NCBI RefSeq assembly: GCF_014199985.1 | Contig: NZ_JACHOS010000009.1 | Coordinates: 124,001 to 188,000 of the forward strand | Direction: 5' to 3' | Source of the DNA: Methylorubrum rhodesianum | Lineage (GTDB): Bacteria; Pseudomonadota; Alphaproteobacteria; Rhizobiales; Beijerinckiaceae | DNA: 64,000 nt | Shown: positions 12,667 through 20,997 of the stretch, one piece after another | Position numbering within the stretch: the first letter of the stretch is position 1 | How the letters are laid out: each line of letters starts with the position of its first letter | Position numbers and translations under genes: made by a program | Notes under the pieces: model-generated | Database searches by the model: none | Told to the model about the DNA's origin: nothing | What the model saw: only the letters and a program-made list of their open reading frames with translations

Positions 12667-13908
12667 ATGCGCTCGCGCGACCAAAACGACGCCCACTTCC
12701 ATCTCCGCCGCCGCCTGCTCCTCGGCCTTGCCGCCTCACCGCTGCTGGGCGCCTTACCCGGACGCGCCTTCGCCCAGACCGGCGCCGGAGCCCTCGCCGT
12801 CACCGACAAGGAGGTGACCGTCGGCATCCTGCACTCGCTGACCGGCACCATGGCGATCTCGGAGACCGGGACGACGCAGGGCGAGAAGCTCGCCATCGAG
12901 GAGATCAACGCGGCCGGCGGCGTGCTCGGCCGGCAGATCAAGATCATCCAGGAGGACGGCGCCTCCGACTGGCCGACCTTCGCCGAGAAGGCGCGCAAGC
13001 TCGTCGTCAACGACCATTGCGCCGCCGTGTTCGGCTGCATGACATCGGCCTCGCGCAAGGCGGTGCTGCCGGTGTTCGAGCAGTATAACGGCTTGCTGTA
13101 CTATCCGACCTATTACGAGGGCCTGGAGCAGTCCAAGAACGTGATCTACACCGGGCAGGAGGCGACGCAGCAGACGCTGGCGGGCCTCGACTGGGTCGGC
13201 AAGGAGAAGGGCGCGAAGTCCTTCTTCATGGTCGGCTCGGACTACATCTGGCCGCGCACCACCAACAAGATCGCCACCCGGCACATCACCAGCGTGCTGA
13301 AGGGGACGGTCGCCGGCGAGGAATACTTCCCGCTCGGTCACACCCAGTTCAACTCCGTCATCAACAAGATCAAGCTCAAGAAGCCCGACGTGATCTTCTC
13401 GACCGTCGTCGGCGGCTCGAACGTCGCCTTCTACAAGCAGCTCAAGGCGGCCGGCATCGACCTCAAGAAGCAGACGCTCGTCACCGTCTCGGTCACCGAG
13501 GACGAGGTGGACGGCATCGGCGGCGAGAACATCGCCGACGCCTATACCTGCATGAAGTACTTCCAGTCGCTCAAGAATCCGGCCAACGAGAAGTTCGTCG
13601 CCGCCTTCAAGAAGCGCTGGGGCGACAAGACCGTCATCGGTGACGCGACGCAGGCGGCGTATCTGAGCCCCTTCCTCTGGAAGGCGGCGGTGGAGAAGGC
13701 GGGTTCGTTCGAGATCGACCGGGTGATCGAGGCCTCGCCCGGCATTGAGATGAAGGATGCGCCGGAGGGCTCCGTGAAGATCCACGAGAACCATCACCTC
13801 TGGTCGAAGACCCGCGTGGCGCGGGCACGGGCGGACGGCCAGTTCGACGTGGTCTACGAGAGCCCCGAGTTGATCGAGCCGAATCCGTTCCCGAAGGGGT
13901 ATCAGTAG
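12667..13908 (+). CDS. urtA: Urea ABC transporter periplasmic substrate-binding protein UrtA
   Basis: A 413-aa family I periplasmic binding protein for urea or short amides. The N-terminus has RRRLLLGLAASPLLGALPG followed by AFA-Q, a Tat-like or Sec signal peptide. The mature part matches UrtA closely (KVGILHS-type strand, GCMTSASRKAVLPVFE, LLYYPTYYEGLEQS, FFMVGSDYIWPRT, VVGGSNVAFYKQL, NHHLWSKTRVARA). It lies 187 bases after ureD, and AAGGA precedes the ATG. The usual partners urtB-E are absent: the next gene is convergent and unrelated, so the permease and ATPases must be encoded elsewhere. Confidence 0.93.
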   Translation: MRSRDQNDAHFHLRRRLLLGLAASPLLGALPGRAFAQTGAGALAVTDKEVTVGILHSLTGTMAISETGTTQGEKLAIEEINAAGGVLGRQIKIIQEDGASDWPTFAEKARKLVVNDHCAAVFGCMTSASRKAVLPVFEQYNGLLYYPTYYEGLEQSKNVIYTGQEATQQTLAGLDWVGKEKGAKSFFMVGSDYIWPRTTNKIATRHITSVLKGTVAGEEYFPLGHTQFNSVINKIKLKKPDVIFSTVVGGSNVAFYKQLKAAGIDLKKQTLVTVSVTEDEVDGIGGENIADAYTCMKYFQSLKNPANEKFVAAFKKRWGDKTVIGDATQAAYLSPFLWKAAVEKAGSFEIDRVIEASPGIEMKDAPEGSVKIHENHHLWSKTRVARARADGQFDVVYESPELIEPNPFPKGYQ

Positions 13909-13917
13909 CCCCGGAAG

Positions 13918-13946
13918 CCCCCTCTCCCCGCAAGCGGGGCGAGGGG
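13918..13946 (+). terminator. Stem-loop after urtA
   Basis: CCCCTC-T-CCCCG, loop CAAG, CGGGG-C-GAGGGG form a strong hairpin ten bases after the urtA stop, between convergent genes. There is no clear T-run, so it may be a dispersed GC-rich repeat acting as a bidirectional terminator. Confidence 0.5.
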
Positions 13947-13980
13947 ACAGGCTCAACCGGTCGTAGGGTCGGGAGCGATC

Positions 13981-15141
13981 CTAAAGATAGCTCAACCCGG
14001 GCCACGCGCTGCGCCGCTTCAGCCGCACCATCCAGAGACAGGCCGGGTAGAGGGCGAAGGCGAATGCCGCCGCGATCGGCCAGATCTGCCACGGTGCCCC
14101 GGCCTCGATCCGCCCGGAGTCGCCGGCAAGGTCGAGGCCGGCAAGGCCGTCATAGACCAGGCGCAGAGCCCAGAGATGGGCGAGGTAGAAGAACAGCGGC
14201 GCCCCGCCGAAGACGGTGAGCCAGCGCAGGCGCCGCTCCGGCAGGCGCTCGAAGAGGGCGAGCAGCAGCAGGCCGGGGCCGAGGGTCGCGAGCAGGAAGT
14301 CGGCCGAGGGCGGATACTTGGTGAGGTTGATGAAGGACAGCGCGGTCGCGACCCCGTCCTTGCCGACCTGCCAGGGATGCGGGTCTCCGTAGCCGTCGAG
14401 GCCGCGCAGGGCCAGGAAGGCCGCCAGGCTCGTGAGGCCGAGGGTGACGAGGCGCCGGCGGCGCAGCGCCGGATCGAAGCCGGGCGCGTAGAGCGGTCCG
14501 AGCGCGTAGCCCGCCGCGATGACGCCGACCCAGGGCAGAACCGGATAGGAGGTGCGCGCCGCCCCCCAGGGCAGCGGGATCATCCCGCGCTGATGCAGCA
14601 CCGCCCAGGGCGTGTAGCCCGGTTGATCGGGCGTCAGAACGAGGCCGTCGAGGGCGTTGTGCCCGAGCATGATCGCCAGCGCCGCGCCGATCAGCAGCGG
14701 CCGCGGTAGCCAGAGCAGGGCCGCGAGCGCCAGCATGCTGAGCCCGATCGCCCAGATCACCTGAAGATAGAGGACCGGCGGCAGCAGGCTGCCGGTCCAG
14801 GCGAGGTTCACCAAGCTCACTTCGAGGGCGATCAGGAACAGCCCGCGCTTCAGCAGGAAGGCGGAGGTCGCCGCCCGGCTGCCGTGCTTCTGTCCGTAGA
14901 GATTCGCCGAAAGCCCCGTCAGCAGCAGGAAGACCGGCGCGCAGAGATGCGAGGCGGCACGCGTCAGGAACAGGCCCGGCGGCGTCGCGGCGAGGTTGAC
15001 CGGGTCGCTCACCTGGGCGTGCAGGTAGAAGAACTCGCGCACGTGATCGACGAGCATCAGGAGCATCACGAGCCCGCGCAGGGCATCGATGGCGCCGATG
15101 CGGGCGCGTGGAAGCGGGCAGGCGTCCGACCGAGCCGTCAT
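13981..15141 (-). CDS. Membrane acyltransferase-like protein (DUF1624 / heparan-glucosaminide acetyltransferase family)
   Basis: A 386-aa integral membrane protein with about ten hydrophobic segments. The N-terminal signature IGAIDALRGLVMLLMLVDHVREFF has the Arg-Gly and the conserved transmembrane His of the DUF1624/HGSNAT family, which move acyl groups across membranes. Its ATG overlaps the TGA of the upstream TonB-receptor gene by one base, so the two form one translationally coupled operon under the cobalamin riboswitch. Substrate unknown; a role linked to the receptor ligand or to envelope glycan acylation is inference. Confidence 0.75.
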   Translation of the reverse strand: MTARSDACPLPRARIGAIDALRGLVMLLMLVDHVREFFYLHAQVSDPVNLAATPPGLFLTRAASHLCAPVFLLLTGLSANLYGQKHGSRAATSAFLLKRGLFLIALEVSLVNLAWTGSLLPPVLYLQVIWAIGLSMLALAALLWLPRPLLIGAALAIMLGHNALDGLVLTPDQPGYTPWAVLHQRGMIPLPWGAARTSYPVLPWVGVIAAGYALGPLYAPGFDPALRRRRLVTLGLTSLAAFLALRGLDGYGDPHPWQVGKDGVATALSFINLTKYPPSADFLLATLGPGLLLLALFERLPERRLRWLTVFGGAPLFFYLAHLWALRLVYDGLAGLDLAGDSGRIEAGAPWQIWPIAAAFAFALYPACLWMVRLKRRSAWPGLSYL

Positions 15142-17345
15142 CAGAACCGCACCGTCAGGGTTCCGGTGAAGCGCCGGGGTGAACCGGGATAGACCCGGAA
15201 GCGGTTGAGCGAGCTTTCGTAATACTCGGTGTCGAACACGTTCTCGACGTTCAGCCCGAAGCGGAAGTTCTCGTAGCGGTAATAGGCGAGCGCATCGACG
15301 GCGATGTAGGCGGGCAGCGAGAAGCTGTTGACCGCATCCGCCGGTCGCTCGCCGACGCCGCGCACGCCGCCGCCGAGGCCGAGCCCCTTCCACGGCCCGG
15401 CCTGCACCTCGTGGACCGCGAGCAGGCTGCCCGAGTGGCGGGGCACGTTGATGAGCGGCGCGCCCACCGGCAGCACGTTGTCCTTGGTCACGACCGCATC
15501 GGCGTAGACGTAGCCTGCCAGGATCTTGATCTCCGCCGTGATCTGGCCGGCGGCCGTCAGCTCGAAGCCCTGGCTGCGCACGGCACCGGCGGCGAGGGAG
15601 AAGGCCGTGTTGTTGGGATCGGGCGTCAGCACGTTCTCCCGGTCGACCCGGAAGGCCGTGGCGGTGAGCGCCAAGCCGCCGCCGTAAAGGTCGATCTTGC
15701 TGCCGACCTCGTAGCCGATGCCGGTTTCCGGCGCGAACGGCCCGGACAGCGCCACGGCGGCGGCGTCGGGCCCGATATTGGGCCGGAAGCTCGTGCCGAC
15801 ATTGGCGAAGAGGGCGAGCTCGGGGGTCGGCTGGTAGACGAGGCCCGCCCGCGGGGTCGCCGCGAAATAGGTCTGATCGACCTGGGAGCGCGGGATGCGC
15901 TCGCGGAACGACTGCTCGAAGAAGTCGAAGCGCACGCCCACCAGCGCCTTCCATTCCGAGCTGAGGCTGATCTGGTCCTGGGCGTAGAGGGCGGTGTTGG
16001 TGATCCGCTCGAGGTTGTTGCGCGGGATGGTGATCGGCGGCAGCGGCTGGCCGTAGCGCGGATCGTAGATGTCGATGGCGTAGGGGCTCGTGCGGAAGTT
16101 CGAGCGGTTGTAGACGACCCGGCTGTCGGTGCTCTCGCGCTCGAAGCCCACGAGCAGCGTGTGGCCGATGCCGGCGGTATCGAAGCGGCCCACCACTTCC
16201 GCTTGACCGATCGCCGTGTCCCAGCGGTAGTCGCGCAGGTTGCGGTCGCGCGAGACGGTGCGGTTGTCGGCGGCGATCGCGCGGATCTCGGCGGATTCGC
16301 CCTCCAGCGTGCCGGTGTTGAAGTGGGTGGCGAGCCGCATCTGCCAATCGGCGTTGAAGCGGTGATCGACCCGCACCTGCATGGTGTTGCTGGTCTGGTA
16401 GGTGCTCTGGCCCGGCTCGCCGAGGAAGCGCGAGATCGGCAGCAGCCCGAGCCGCCCGTTGATCGCAATGACGCCGCGGTCGAACACGATGCGGTTGCGC
16501 AGGAACTCGGTCTCGACGGTGATCCGCGTGTCCGGCGTGATCTGCCAGCTCAGTACGGGGGCGACGAGCAGCCGGTCGCCGTCCACGAAGTCGCGAAAGC
16601 TGCCCTGGCGCCCGGCGGCGAGGTTGAAGCGGTAGAGGAGCGTGCCCTCCTCGTTCAGCGCGCCGCCGGAATCGACCGTGCCGCGGAACTGCCCGAACGA
16701 GCCCCACAGGCCCCCCATCTCGACGAAGCGCTCCGCGGTCGGCTGCTTGGTGATGATGTTGACGAGGCCGCCCGGATCGCTGCGCCCGAACAGACCGCCG
16801 CCGGGTCCCTTCAGCACTTCGATGCGCTCGACGTTCTGCGTGTCCGGCGGGGGCGGCGTGCCGCGATTCAGGGGAAAGCCGTTCTTGTAGATCTCGGAGG
16901 TGGTGACCCCGCGGATGGCGTAGCTGAACACCGAGAGGCCGCCGAAATTGTTCTGCTGCGCCACGCCCGGCGTGTAGTTGAAGACGCGGTCGACCCGGGT
17001 GGCGGCGAGATCGGTGATGACCTCGCGCGGCGCCACCGTGACGACCTGGGGTACGTCGCGCTGCGGCGTGTCGGTCTTGGTGCTGCTCACCGCCCGGTCG
17101 GCCCGGTAGCCGGGCGTCGGGCCGATCAGGCCGATCGTGCCGGCCGCCGCCGTCCGGCCGTGCGGCGCGCCGTTGCCCTGGCCGCGCCCCTCCCCCTCGA
17201 CCGCCAGCTCTTCCAGGGTCACCGAATCCTGCGCCCGCGCTGCCGCGCCGGGCAGGCCGGCGCAGAGCAGTGCGGCCAGCACCCAGCGCGGGTGCCGGGC
17301 CGGTCTGGCATCAGTGACGGCATTCAGGCTCGTCCGAACTCTCAC
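15141..17345 (-). CDS. TonB-dependent outer-membrane receptor (siderophore-receptor family, cobalamin-riboswitch controlled)
   Basis: 734 aa from the GTG at 17345, chosen because it gives a good signal peptide (RWVLAALLCAGLPGAAARA-Q). Then comes a TonB-box-like region, a plug domain (VPQVVTVAPREVI, FSYAIRGVTTSEIYKNGFP, VERIEVLKGPGGGLFGRSDPG, GLVNIITKQP) and a 22-strand barrel ending in the aromatic residue Phe (TLTVRF), the BAM recognition signal. The sequence resembles FhuE/FpvA-type siderophore receptors rather than BtuB. The B12 riboswitch upstream suggests instead a corrinoid or a B12-related ligand. The ribosome site is weak and the start is the least certain part. Confidence 0.85.
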   Translation of the reverse strand: MRVRTSLNAVTDARPARHPRWVLAALLCAGLPGAAARAQDSVTLEELAVEGEGRGQGNGAPHGRTAAAGTIGLIGPTPGYRADRAVSSTKTDTPQRDVPQVVTVAPREVITDLAATRVDRVFNYTPGVAQQNNFGGLSVFSYAIRGVTTSEIYKNGFPLNRGTPPPPDTQNVERIEVLKGPGGGLFGRSDPGGLVNIITKQPTAERFVEMGGLWGSFGQFRGTVDSGGALNEEGTLLYRFNLAAGRQGSFRDFVDGDRLLVAPVLSWQITPDTRITVETEFLRNRIVFDRGVIAINGRLGLLPISRFLGEPGQSTYQTSNTMQVRVDHRFNADWQMRLATHFNTGTLEGESAEIRAIAADNRTVSRDRNLRDYRWDTAIGQAEVVGRFDTAGIGHTLLVGFERESTDSRVVYNRSNFRTSPYAIDIYDPRYGQPLPPITIPRNNLERITNTALYAQDQISLSSEWKALVGVRFDFFEQSFRERIPRSQVDQTYFAATPRAGLVYQPTPELALFANVGTSFRPNIGPDAAAVALSGPFAPETGIGYEVGSKIDLYGGGLALTATAFRVDRENVLTPDPNNTAFSLAAGAVRSQGFELTAAGQITAEIKILAGYVYADAVVTKDNVLPVGAPLINVPRHSGSLLAVHEVQAGPWKGLGLGGGVRGVGERPADAVNSFSLPAYIAVDALAYYRYENFRFGLNVENVFDTEYYESSLNRFRVYPGSPRRFTGTLTVRF

Positions 17346-17463
17346 GGGGCGCGCTCTGGCTGTGCGGGCACGGGCTCGAGCGGAGGCCCGGCCGCGAAGC
17401 GCGTGGGCACGCTCTCGCCGCTCGGACCCGCCGCCGGAACACCCCGCCCGGGGGACATCGTCG

Positions 17464-17660
17464 TGCCAAGGCAGGTCTCCTGGCTCACGGGTCAGCGCCC
17501 CCGTCCCGGCCTTCCCAGTGCGGCGCACCAGTGGCCATCCCTGACAGGGGCTCGCCGCTCACAGTTGCGGGGGCAGCTTCGGCTTTGCCCGGACGAGCTT
17601 ACCGAATTCCCTCTTAGCCCCGGATGCCCTGGAGAGACGTCCGAAGGAACCTTGGCCATA
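17464..17660 (-). promoter_or_regulatory. Cobalamin (B12) riboswitch
   Basis: Reading the minus strand, the sequence has the full conserved core in order: GGGAA-n-GGT, AAGCCgaaG, the B12 box CTGCCCCCGCAACTGT (complement of about 17561-17578), GGCCACTGG, CACTGGGAAGG, and the 3' element GAGCCAGGAGACCTGCC (complement of about 17470-17487). The 5' boundary is approximate. It lies about 120 bases before the receptor start, leaving room for an expression platform. Adenosylcobalamin binding normally represses the downstream genes. Confidence 0.95.
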
Positions 17661-18027
17661 GCAACTTCGCTGCGCCGCGGCGAAGGGTCAACAGGACGAT
17701 CGATGAAATGTAACAACATCACATTCGCTGTGACCAGCCGGGCACAGTTCGATGCGGCGTCGGACTGAGGGGCCGGCGCCGCATCCGGAGCGTGGCTGCC
17801 ATGGCTACCCGCAGCGCGGTTCAGCGCGGACAATTGGGTGCCGACCGAAGCTTGAACGAATATGGCTGCGATTTAGGCAAGATTAACCAAGATCCCGTTC
17901 AATGACGAAGGCTTAAGGTTGATCCTTCCCTAATCGGCGAAGCCATCTCGATCGTCATTCTGGCACAGATATGCCAGGAACGACGGCGGGAGGCCGTGCG
18001 GGATCCGCGTTGTCGAGTACCGCCCGC
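17661..18027. other. Intergenic region between riboswitch leader and DUF2778 paralogue 2
   Basis: Holds the promoter of the riboswitch transcript (minus) and that of the gene at 18028 (plus). Composition falls in GC around 17700-17740 and 17860-17930. No coding frame or repeat recognised. Confidence 0.4.
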
Positions 18028-19206
18028 ATGGACATCGCCGAGCTCGTTCAGAGCCGCTCCGCCCGGCCCGCCGTCCGCCGTCGGCGCGGGCCGCCCCTCG
18101 CGGTGCTGGCGCTCACCGCCCTCGGCGGCCTCGCCGGGGCCGGATTGCTGCAGCCGCAGGACGGCGACGTGCCCGTCCCTACGCAGAGCGCGCAGGTGTC
18201 GAGCGAGGCCGAACCGGCTGATACCGTGCCTGTCGCGCCCGGCCGCCTCGCCTGGATGCTCGATCCCGCGCCGGTCCTCGACGGTGCGACAAGCGGCTTC
18301 GTCCGACAGGCTCCGAAGGCCTCCGCCTTCCAGGCTCCGGTGACGCCCGAGCCGGTCGCGACCCTGGCCGCCCTCCCCGCGGCCGAGATGGCCGAAGCGC
18401 CGCCCGCCGTGATGCCACCCGCCGTTCCGCCGCGTCCGGCCGCGCCGACGGCGCGCGTCGCGCTCACCGTGCCGCTTCCCCTGCGGCGCCCCGAGGAATT
18501 CCGCTTCGAGCCGCGGACCCAGACCGCCCGCGCCGCGTCGAACCGGGTCGCGGCCGCCTCCGCGCCCCGGGCCTCGACCGAGCCGACCCGCAGCGTATTC
18601 AGCGCTGCGGTGACCGACGACCGCTCCTTCTTCGAGAAGATGTTCGACCTGCCCGGCTCCTCGGCACCCGCGCAGGCCTCGAACCGGGCGATGGCCTATG
18701 CCGGGCTCGACAGCGGCGCGGTCGACTCGGCCGCGCGGCGGCGCGTCGTGCCGGGTCCGGTCTCCGAGCCGGGCGTGGCCGTCTACGATATCAGCGCCGC
18801 CACCGTGACCCTGCCGAACGGCGAGGTGCTGGAGGCCCATTCCGGCCTCGGCGTCGCCCAGGATAACCCGGACTACGTCCACGTCCGCATGCGCGGCGCC
18901 ACCCCGCCCGGCGTCTACGACCTGCGGGAGCGCGAGGCCCTGTTCCACGGGGTGCGGGCGATCCGCCTCAACCCGGTCGGCGGCTCGGCCGCCATCCACG
19001 GGCGCGACGGCATCCTCGCCCACACCTACATGCTGGGCCCGAGCGGCGCCTCCAACGGCTGCGTCGTGTTCAAGAACTACACCCGCTTCCTCCAGGCCTA
19101 CCTGCGCGGTGAGGTCCGGCGCCTCGTCGTGGTCCCCGGCACCGCCCCCGGCGTCTTCGCCAGCCGGCGCAATGCCACGCCGCGGCGCTCGGCCTCGGCG
19201 GATTGA
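18028..19206 (+). CDS. DUF2778 L,D-transpeptidase-like envelope protein (paralogue 2)
   Basis: 392 aa from the ATG at 18028; an in-frame ATG at 17971 is possible, and neither has a clear ribosome site. Architecture as in the paralogue at 6123: an Arg-rich N-terminus, one membrane anchor (about residues 24-44, LAVLALTALGGLAGAGLL), a long Ala/Pro linker, a short motif SFFEKMFDLPGSS (matching TFFEKLLGVE in paralogue 1), then the catalytic-type domain with His in LAHTYMLGP and Cys in GASNGCVVF. The conserved linker motif suggests the paralogues share a partner. Periplasmic peptidoglycan action is likely. Confidence 0.75.
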   Translation: MDIAELVQSRSARPAVRRRRGPPLAVLALTALGGLAGAGLLQPQDGDVPVPTQSAQVSSEAEPADTVPVAPGRLAWMLDPAPVLDGATSGFVRQAPKASAFQAPVTPEPVATLAALPAAEMAEAPPAVMPPAVPPRPAAPTARVALTVPLPLRRPEEFRFEPRTQTARAASNRVAAASAPRASTEPTRSVFSAAVTDDRSFFEKMFDLPGSSAPAQASNRAMAYAGLDSGAVDSAARRRVVPGPVSEPGVAVYDISAATVTLPNGEVLEAHSGLGVAQDNPDYVHVRMRGATPPGVYDLREREALFHGVRAIRLNPVGGSAAIHGRDGILAHTYMLGPSGASNGCVVFKNYTRFLQAYLRGEVRRLVVVPGTAPGVFASRRNATPRRSASAD

Positions 19207-19271
19207 GGGGATCAGCCCTTTGGCGAGGCGTCGGGGCAGCGCCCCAACGCCCCTTCAGCCAGAGCTCCGCC

Positions 19272-19310
19272 CTGGATCCGCGAAAGGGTCGATCCCTTTC
19301 GCGGATCCAG
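19272..19310. terminator. Perfect 17-bp inverted repeat, bidirectional terminator
   Basis: Arms 19272-19288 and 19294-19310 (CTGGATCCGCGAAAGGG and its exact complement) enclose a 5-base loop. It sits between convergent genes (DUF2778 plus, NTF2-like minus), the expected place for a shared terminator. Confidence 0.6.
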
Positions 19311-19319
19311 ACGTCAGTC

Positions 19320-19682
19320 CTACTTGACCGGCTTGATCTTGAGTTGGTCGATCGCCCAGCGCCAGGTCCCGTCAGACTGCCGGCGGGCCGATTCGACCGA
19401 CAGCGCGCCGTTCGGCAGCCGCGCGAAGGTAAGCGCGAGGTCGCCGTTGCGGATCGCCGGCAGCGTTTCGGGCTCGGGGAAGTCCGACTTGCGGGCCAGC
19501 AGATCCGTGTAGAAGCGGCGGATCTCGTCGTGGCCCGTCGCCACGATGTCGCCCGCGGCGACCACGGCCTGCGGCTCGTAAAGGGCGACCAGCCCCTCGG
19601 CATCGCCGGCATTGGCCCGCTCGTGGAAGAGCCGGGCCAGATCCTCCGGCTCCCGCGCCACGTCTCGTTCGCTCGCGCTCAT
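19320..19682 (-). CDS. NTF2-like / SnoaL-type protein
   Basis: A 120-aa soluble protein with the DUF4440/SnoaL-like pattern: LARLFHERANAGDAEGLVAL (first helix), EPQAVVAAGD, TGHDEIRRFYTDLLARK, and a terminal strand GTWRWAIDQLKIKPV. The family holds small ligand-binding or ketosteroid-isomerase-like proteins; no catalytic residues can be assigned. GGAGGAG lies before the ATG. 28 bases separate it from the OsmC gene upstream, so the two are probably co-transcribed. Confidence 0.8.
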   Translation of the reverse strand: MSASERDVAREPEDLARLFHERANAGDAEGLVALYEPQAVVAAGDIVATGHDEIRRFYTDLLARKSDFPEPETLPAIRNGDLALTFARLPNGALSVESARRQSDGTWRWAIDQLKIKPVK

Positions 19683-19710
19683 CGATGCTCCTCCCGGTTT
19701 TCAGGTTTGT

Positions 19711-20154
19711 CTATTTCAGGCGGTTTCCCTGCCCGTCCCGCACCGCGACCGCCACCGGAACACCGGCCTTGACGCTCTCGGACACAGTGCAGAACTGCTC
19801 GAACTGAGCCAGCACCCGATCGAGCCGGTCCATCGACTCGGCGGGTGCGCCCAACGCGATATCGACCTCGATCCCGACGAGACGCAGCCGGCCCTCCGCG
19901 TTGCGGGCCACGCGCCCGATCGCCTCGGCGCTCACGCCGCCCGCCTCCTGCCGGTACTTGCCCAGCGCGAAGGCGAGGCTGGCGCACAGACAATTGCTCA
20001 CGGCAGCGATCAGCACCTGCTCCGGCGAGGGGCCGGTCCCGCCGCCGATCGGCTCGGGCTCGTCCGTCAGCAGCGGCACGAAGGCTTCGCCGAACTCGAT
20101 CCGGAAGGCGTAGGCCTCGATCTGCCGGATCTTGATGCTGTGCTTGCCCGACAT
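19711..20154 (-). CDS. OsmC/Ohr-family peroxiredoxin-like protein
   Basis: A 147-aa protein with the two conserved cysteines of the family, in VSNCLCASLAF (about residues 53-63) and EQFCTVSESVKAGVPV (about 118-133). OsmC/Ohr proteins reduce organic hydroperoxides with these Cys residues. AGGAGG precedes the ATG. First gene of a two-gene unit with the NTF2-like protein. An operator-like palindrome at 20235-20250 lies 80 bases upstream, so it may share regulation with the oxalate cluster. Confidence 0.85.
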   Translation of the reverse strand: MSGKHSIKIRQIEAYAFRIEFGEAFVPLLTDEPEPIGGGTGPSPEQVLIAAVSNCLCASLAFALGKYRQEAGGVSAEAIGRVARNAEGRLRLVGIEVDIALGAPAESMDRLDRVLAQFEQFCTVSESVKAGVPVAVAVRDGQGNRLK

Positions 20155-20234
20155 CCTGGCCTCCTTGCCTCCCTATCAACGGCGCTGTCGCTCCGGCGTT
20201 CGAACCGCACGGCGCGCCTTGACCTGCTATTCGT

Positions 20235-20250
20235 ATCTGGTATACCAGAT
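20235..20250. promoter_or_regulatory. Operator 1: perfect palindrome ATCTGGTATACCAGAT
   Basis: A perfect 16-bp palindrome in the divergent region between the OsmC gene and the PAS gene. It is the best copy of a motif repeated at six other sites in the oxalate cluster. The TGGTATACCA core is typical of GntR/FCD-family operators, and a GntR/FCD gene lies at 34954-35637. Confidence 0.75.
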
Positions 20251-20434
20251 GCCAATCGATGAGCCACCGCAAAGAGCGGCCTCGATCTGGGAACCCGAAA
20301 TCGGGGGAGCCCAGGACCCGGGAAGCCAAGGAGGCAACGCCTGCCATGACCGAACGCGGCATCCTCGACGGACATCGTTCCTCTCCGCTCGCCGTGCGGC
20401 CTTTGGGCTAGCGGCGGCACAAGGGAGGTGGCGG

Positions 20435-20884
20435 ATGGCCCAAGCGCAGACCTTCGACACATCCGGGCTCGTCGCGGCGATCGGCGATGCGGTGGTGATC
20501 TCCGACGCGGACGGCCGCATCGTCACCTGGAATCCTGCCGCGGAGCGGATCTTCGGCTTCTCGGAGGCCGAGGCCCTCGGCGAGACCCTCGATCTCATCA
20601 CCCCGGAGCGCCACCGCAGGCGTCACTGGGAAGGCTACGCAAAGACGATGCGCACGGGCGAGACCCGCTACGGCACGTCGCTGCTCAAGGTGCCCGCCCT
20701 GCACAAGGATGGACGGGCGCTCTCCATCGCCTTCACCGTCGCGCTGCTGCACGGCGCGGGGGGTGAGGTCACCGGCATCGCCGCGATCATCCGCGACGAG
20801 ACCGAGCGCTTCCAGGAAGAGCGCAACCTGCGCCGCCGCGTCGCGGAACTTGAGGAGGCGCTGGGTACGCTGGTCTGCGCCTGA
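20435..20884 (+). CDS. Stand-alone PAS-domain protein
   Basis: A 149-aa protein. ATG at 20435 is preceded by GGGAGG. It consists of one PAS/PAC domain (AIGDAVVISDADGRIVTWN, AAERIFGFSEAEALG, HGAGGEVTGIAAIIRDETER) and a short C-terminal coiled-coil-like helix (LRRRVAELEEALGTL). No output domain, so it must signal through a partner. It lies 113 bases before frc in the same direction, with the operator at 20235 upstream. A sensory role for oxalate or redox state is inference. Confidence 0.8.
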   Translation: MAQAQTFDTSGLVAAIGDAVVISDADGRIVTWNPAAERIFGFSEAEALGETLDLITPERHRRRHWEGYAKTMRTGETRYGTSLLKVPALHKDGRALSIAFTVALLHGAGGEVTGIAAIIRDETERFQEERNLRRRVAELEEALGTLVCA

Positions 20885-20997
20885 AGCGAGGGTCCGGGAC
20901 AAGACCCAAGGCATTCAGCGATATTACTAGAAATATTATCTTCTAATTTTTCAACAACGACGCTCCACAACGAAGTCGAAAGAGGGAGAAAACCAAG

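Noticed and set aside
15141..17345. Calling the TonB receptor BtuB
   Set aside because: The plug and barrel motifs are of the siderophore-receptor type; only the riboswitch suggests a corrinoid, so no gene name is given.
6123..19206. DUF2778 proteins as type VI secretion effectors
   Set aside because: Both have N-terminal membrane anchors and long linkers, and no secretion, VgrG, PAAR or immunity genes are present.
19272..19310. 17-bp inverted repeat as a mobile-element end
   Set aside because: No transposase or partner repeat nearby; it lies exactly between convergent genes, so terminator is the simpler reading.
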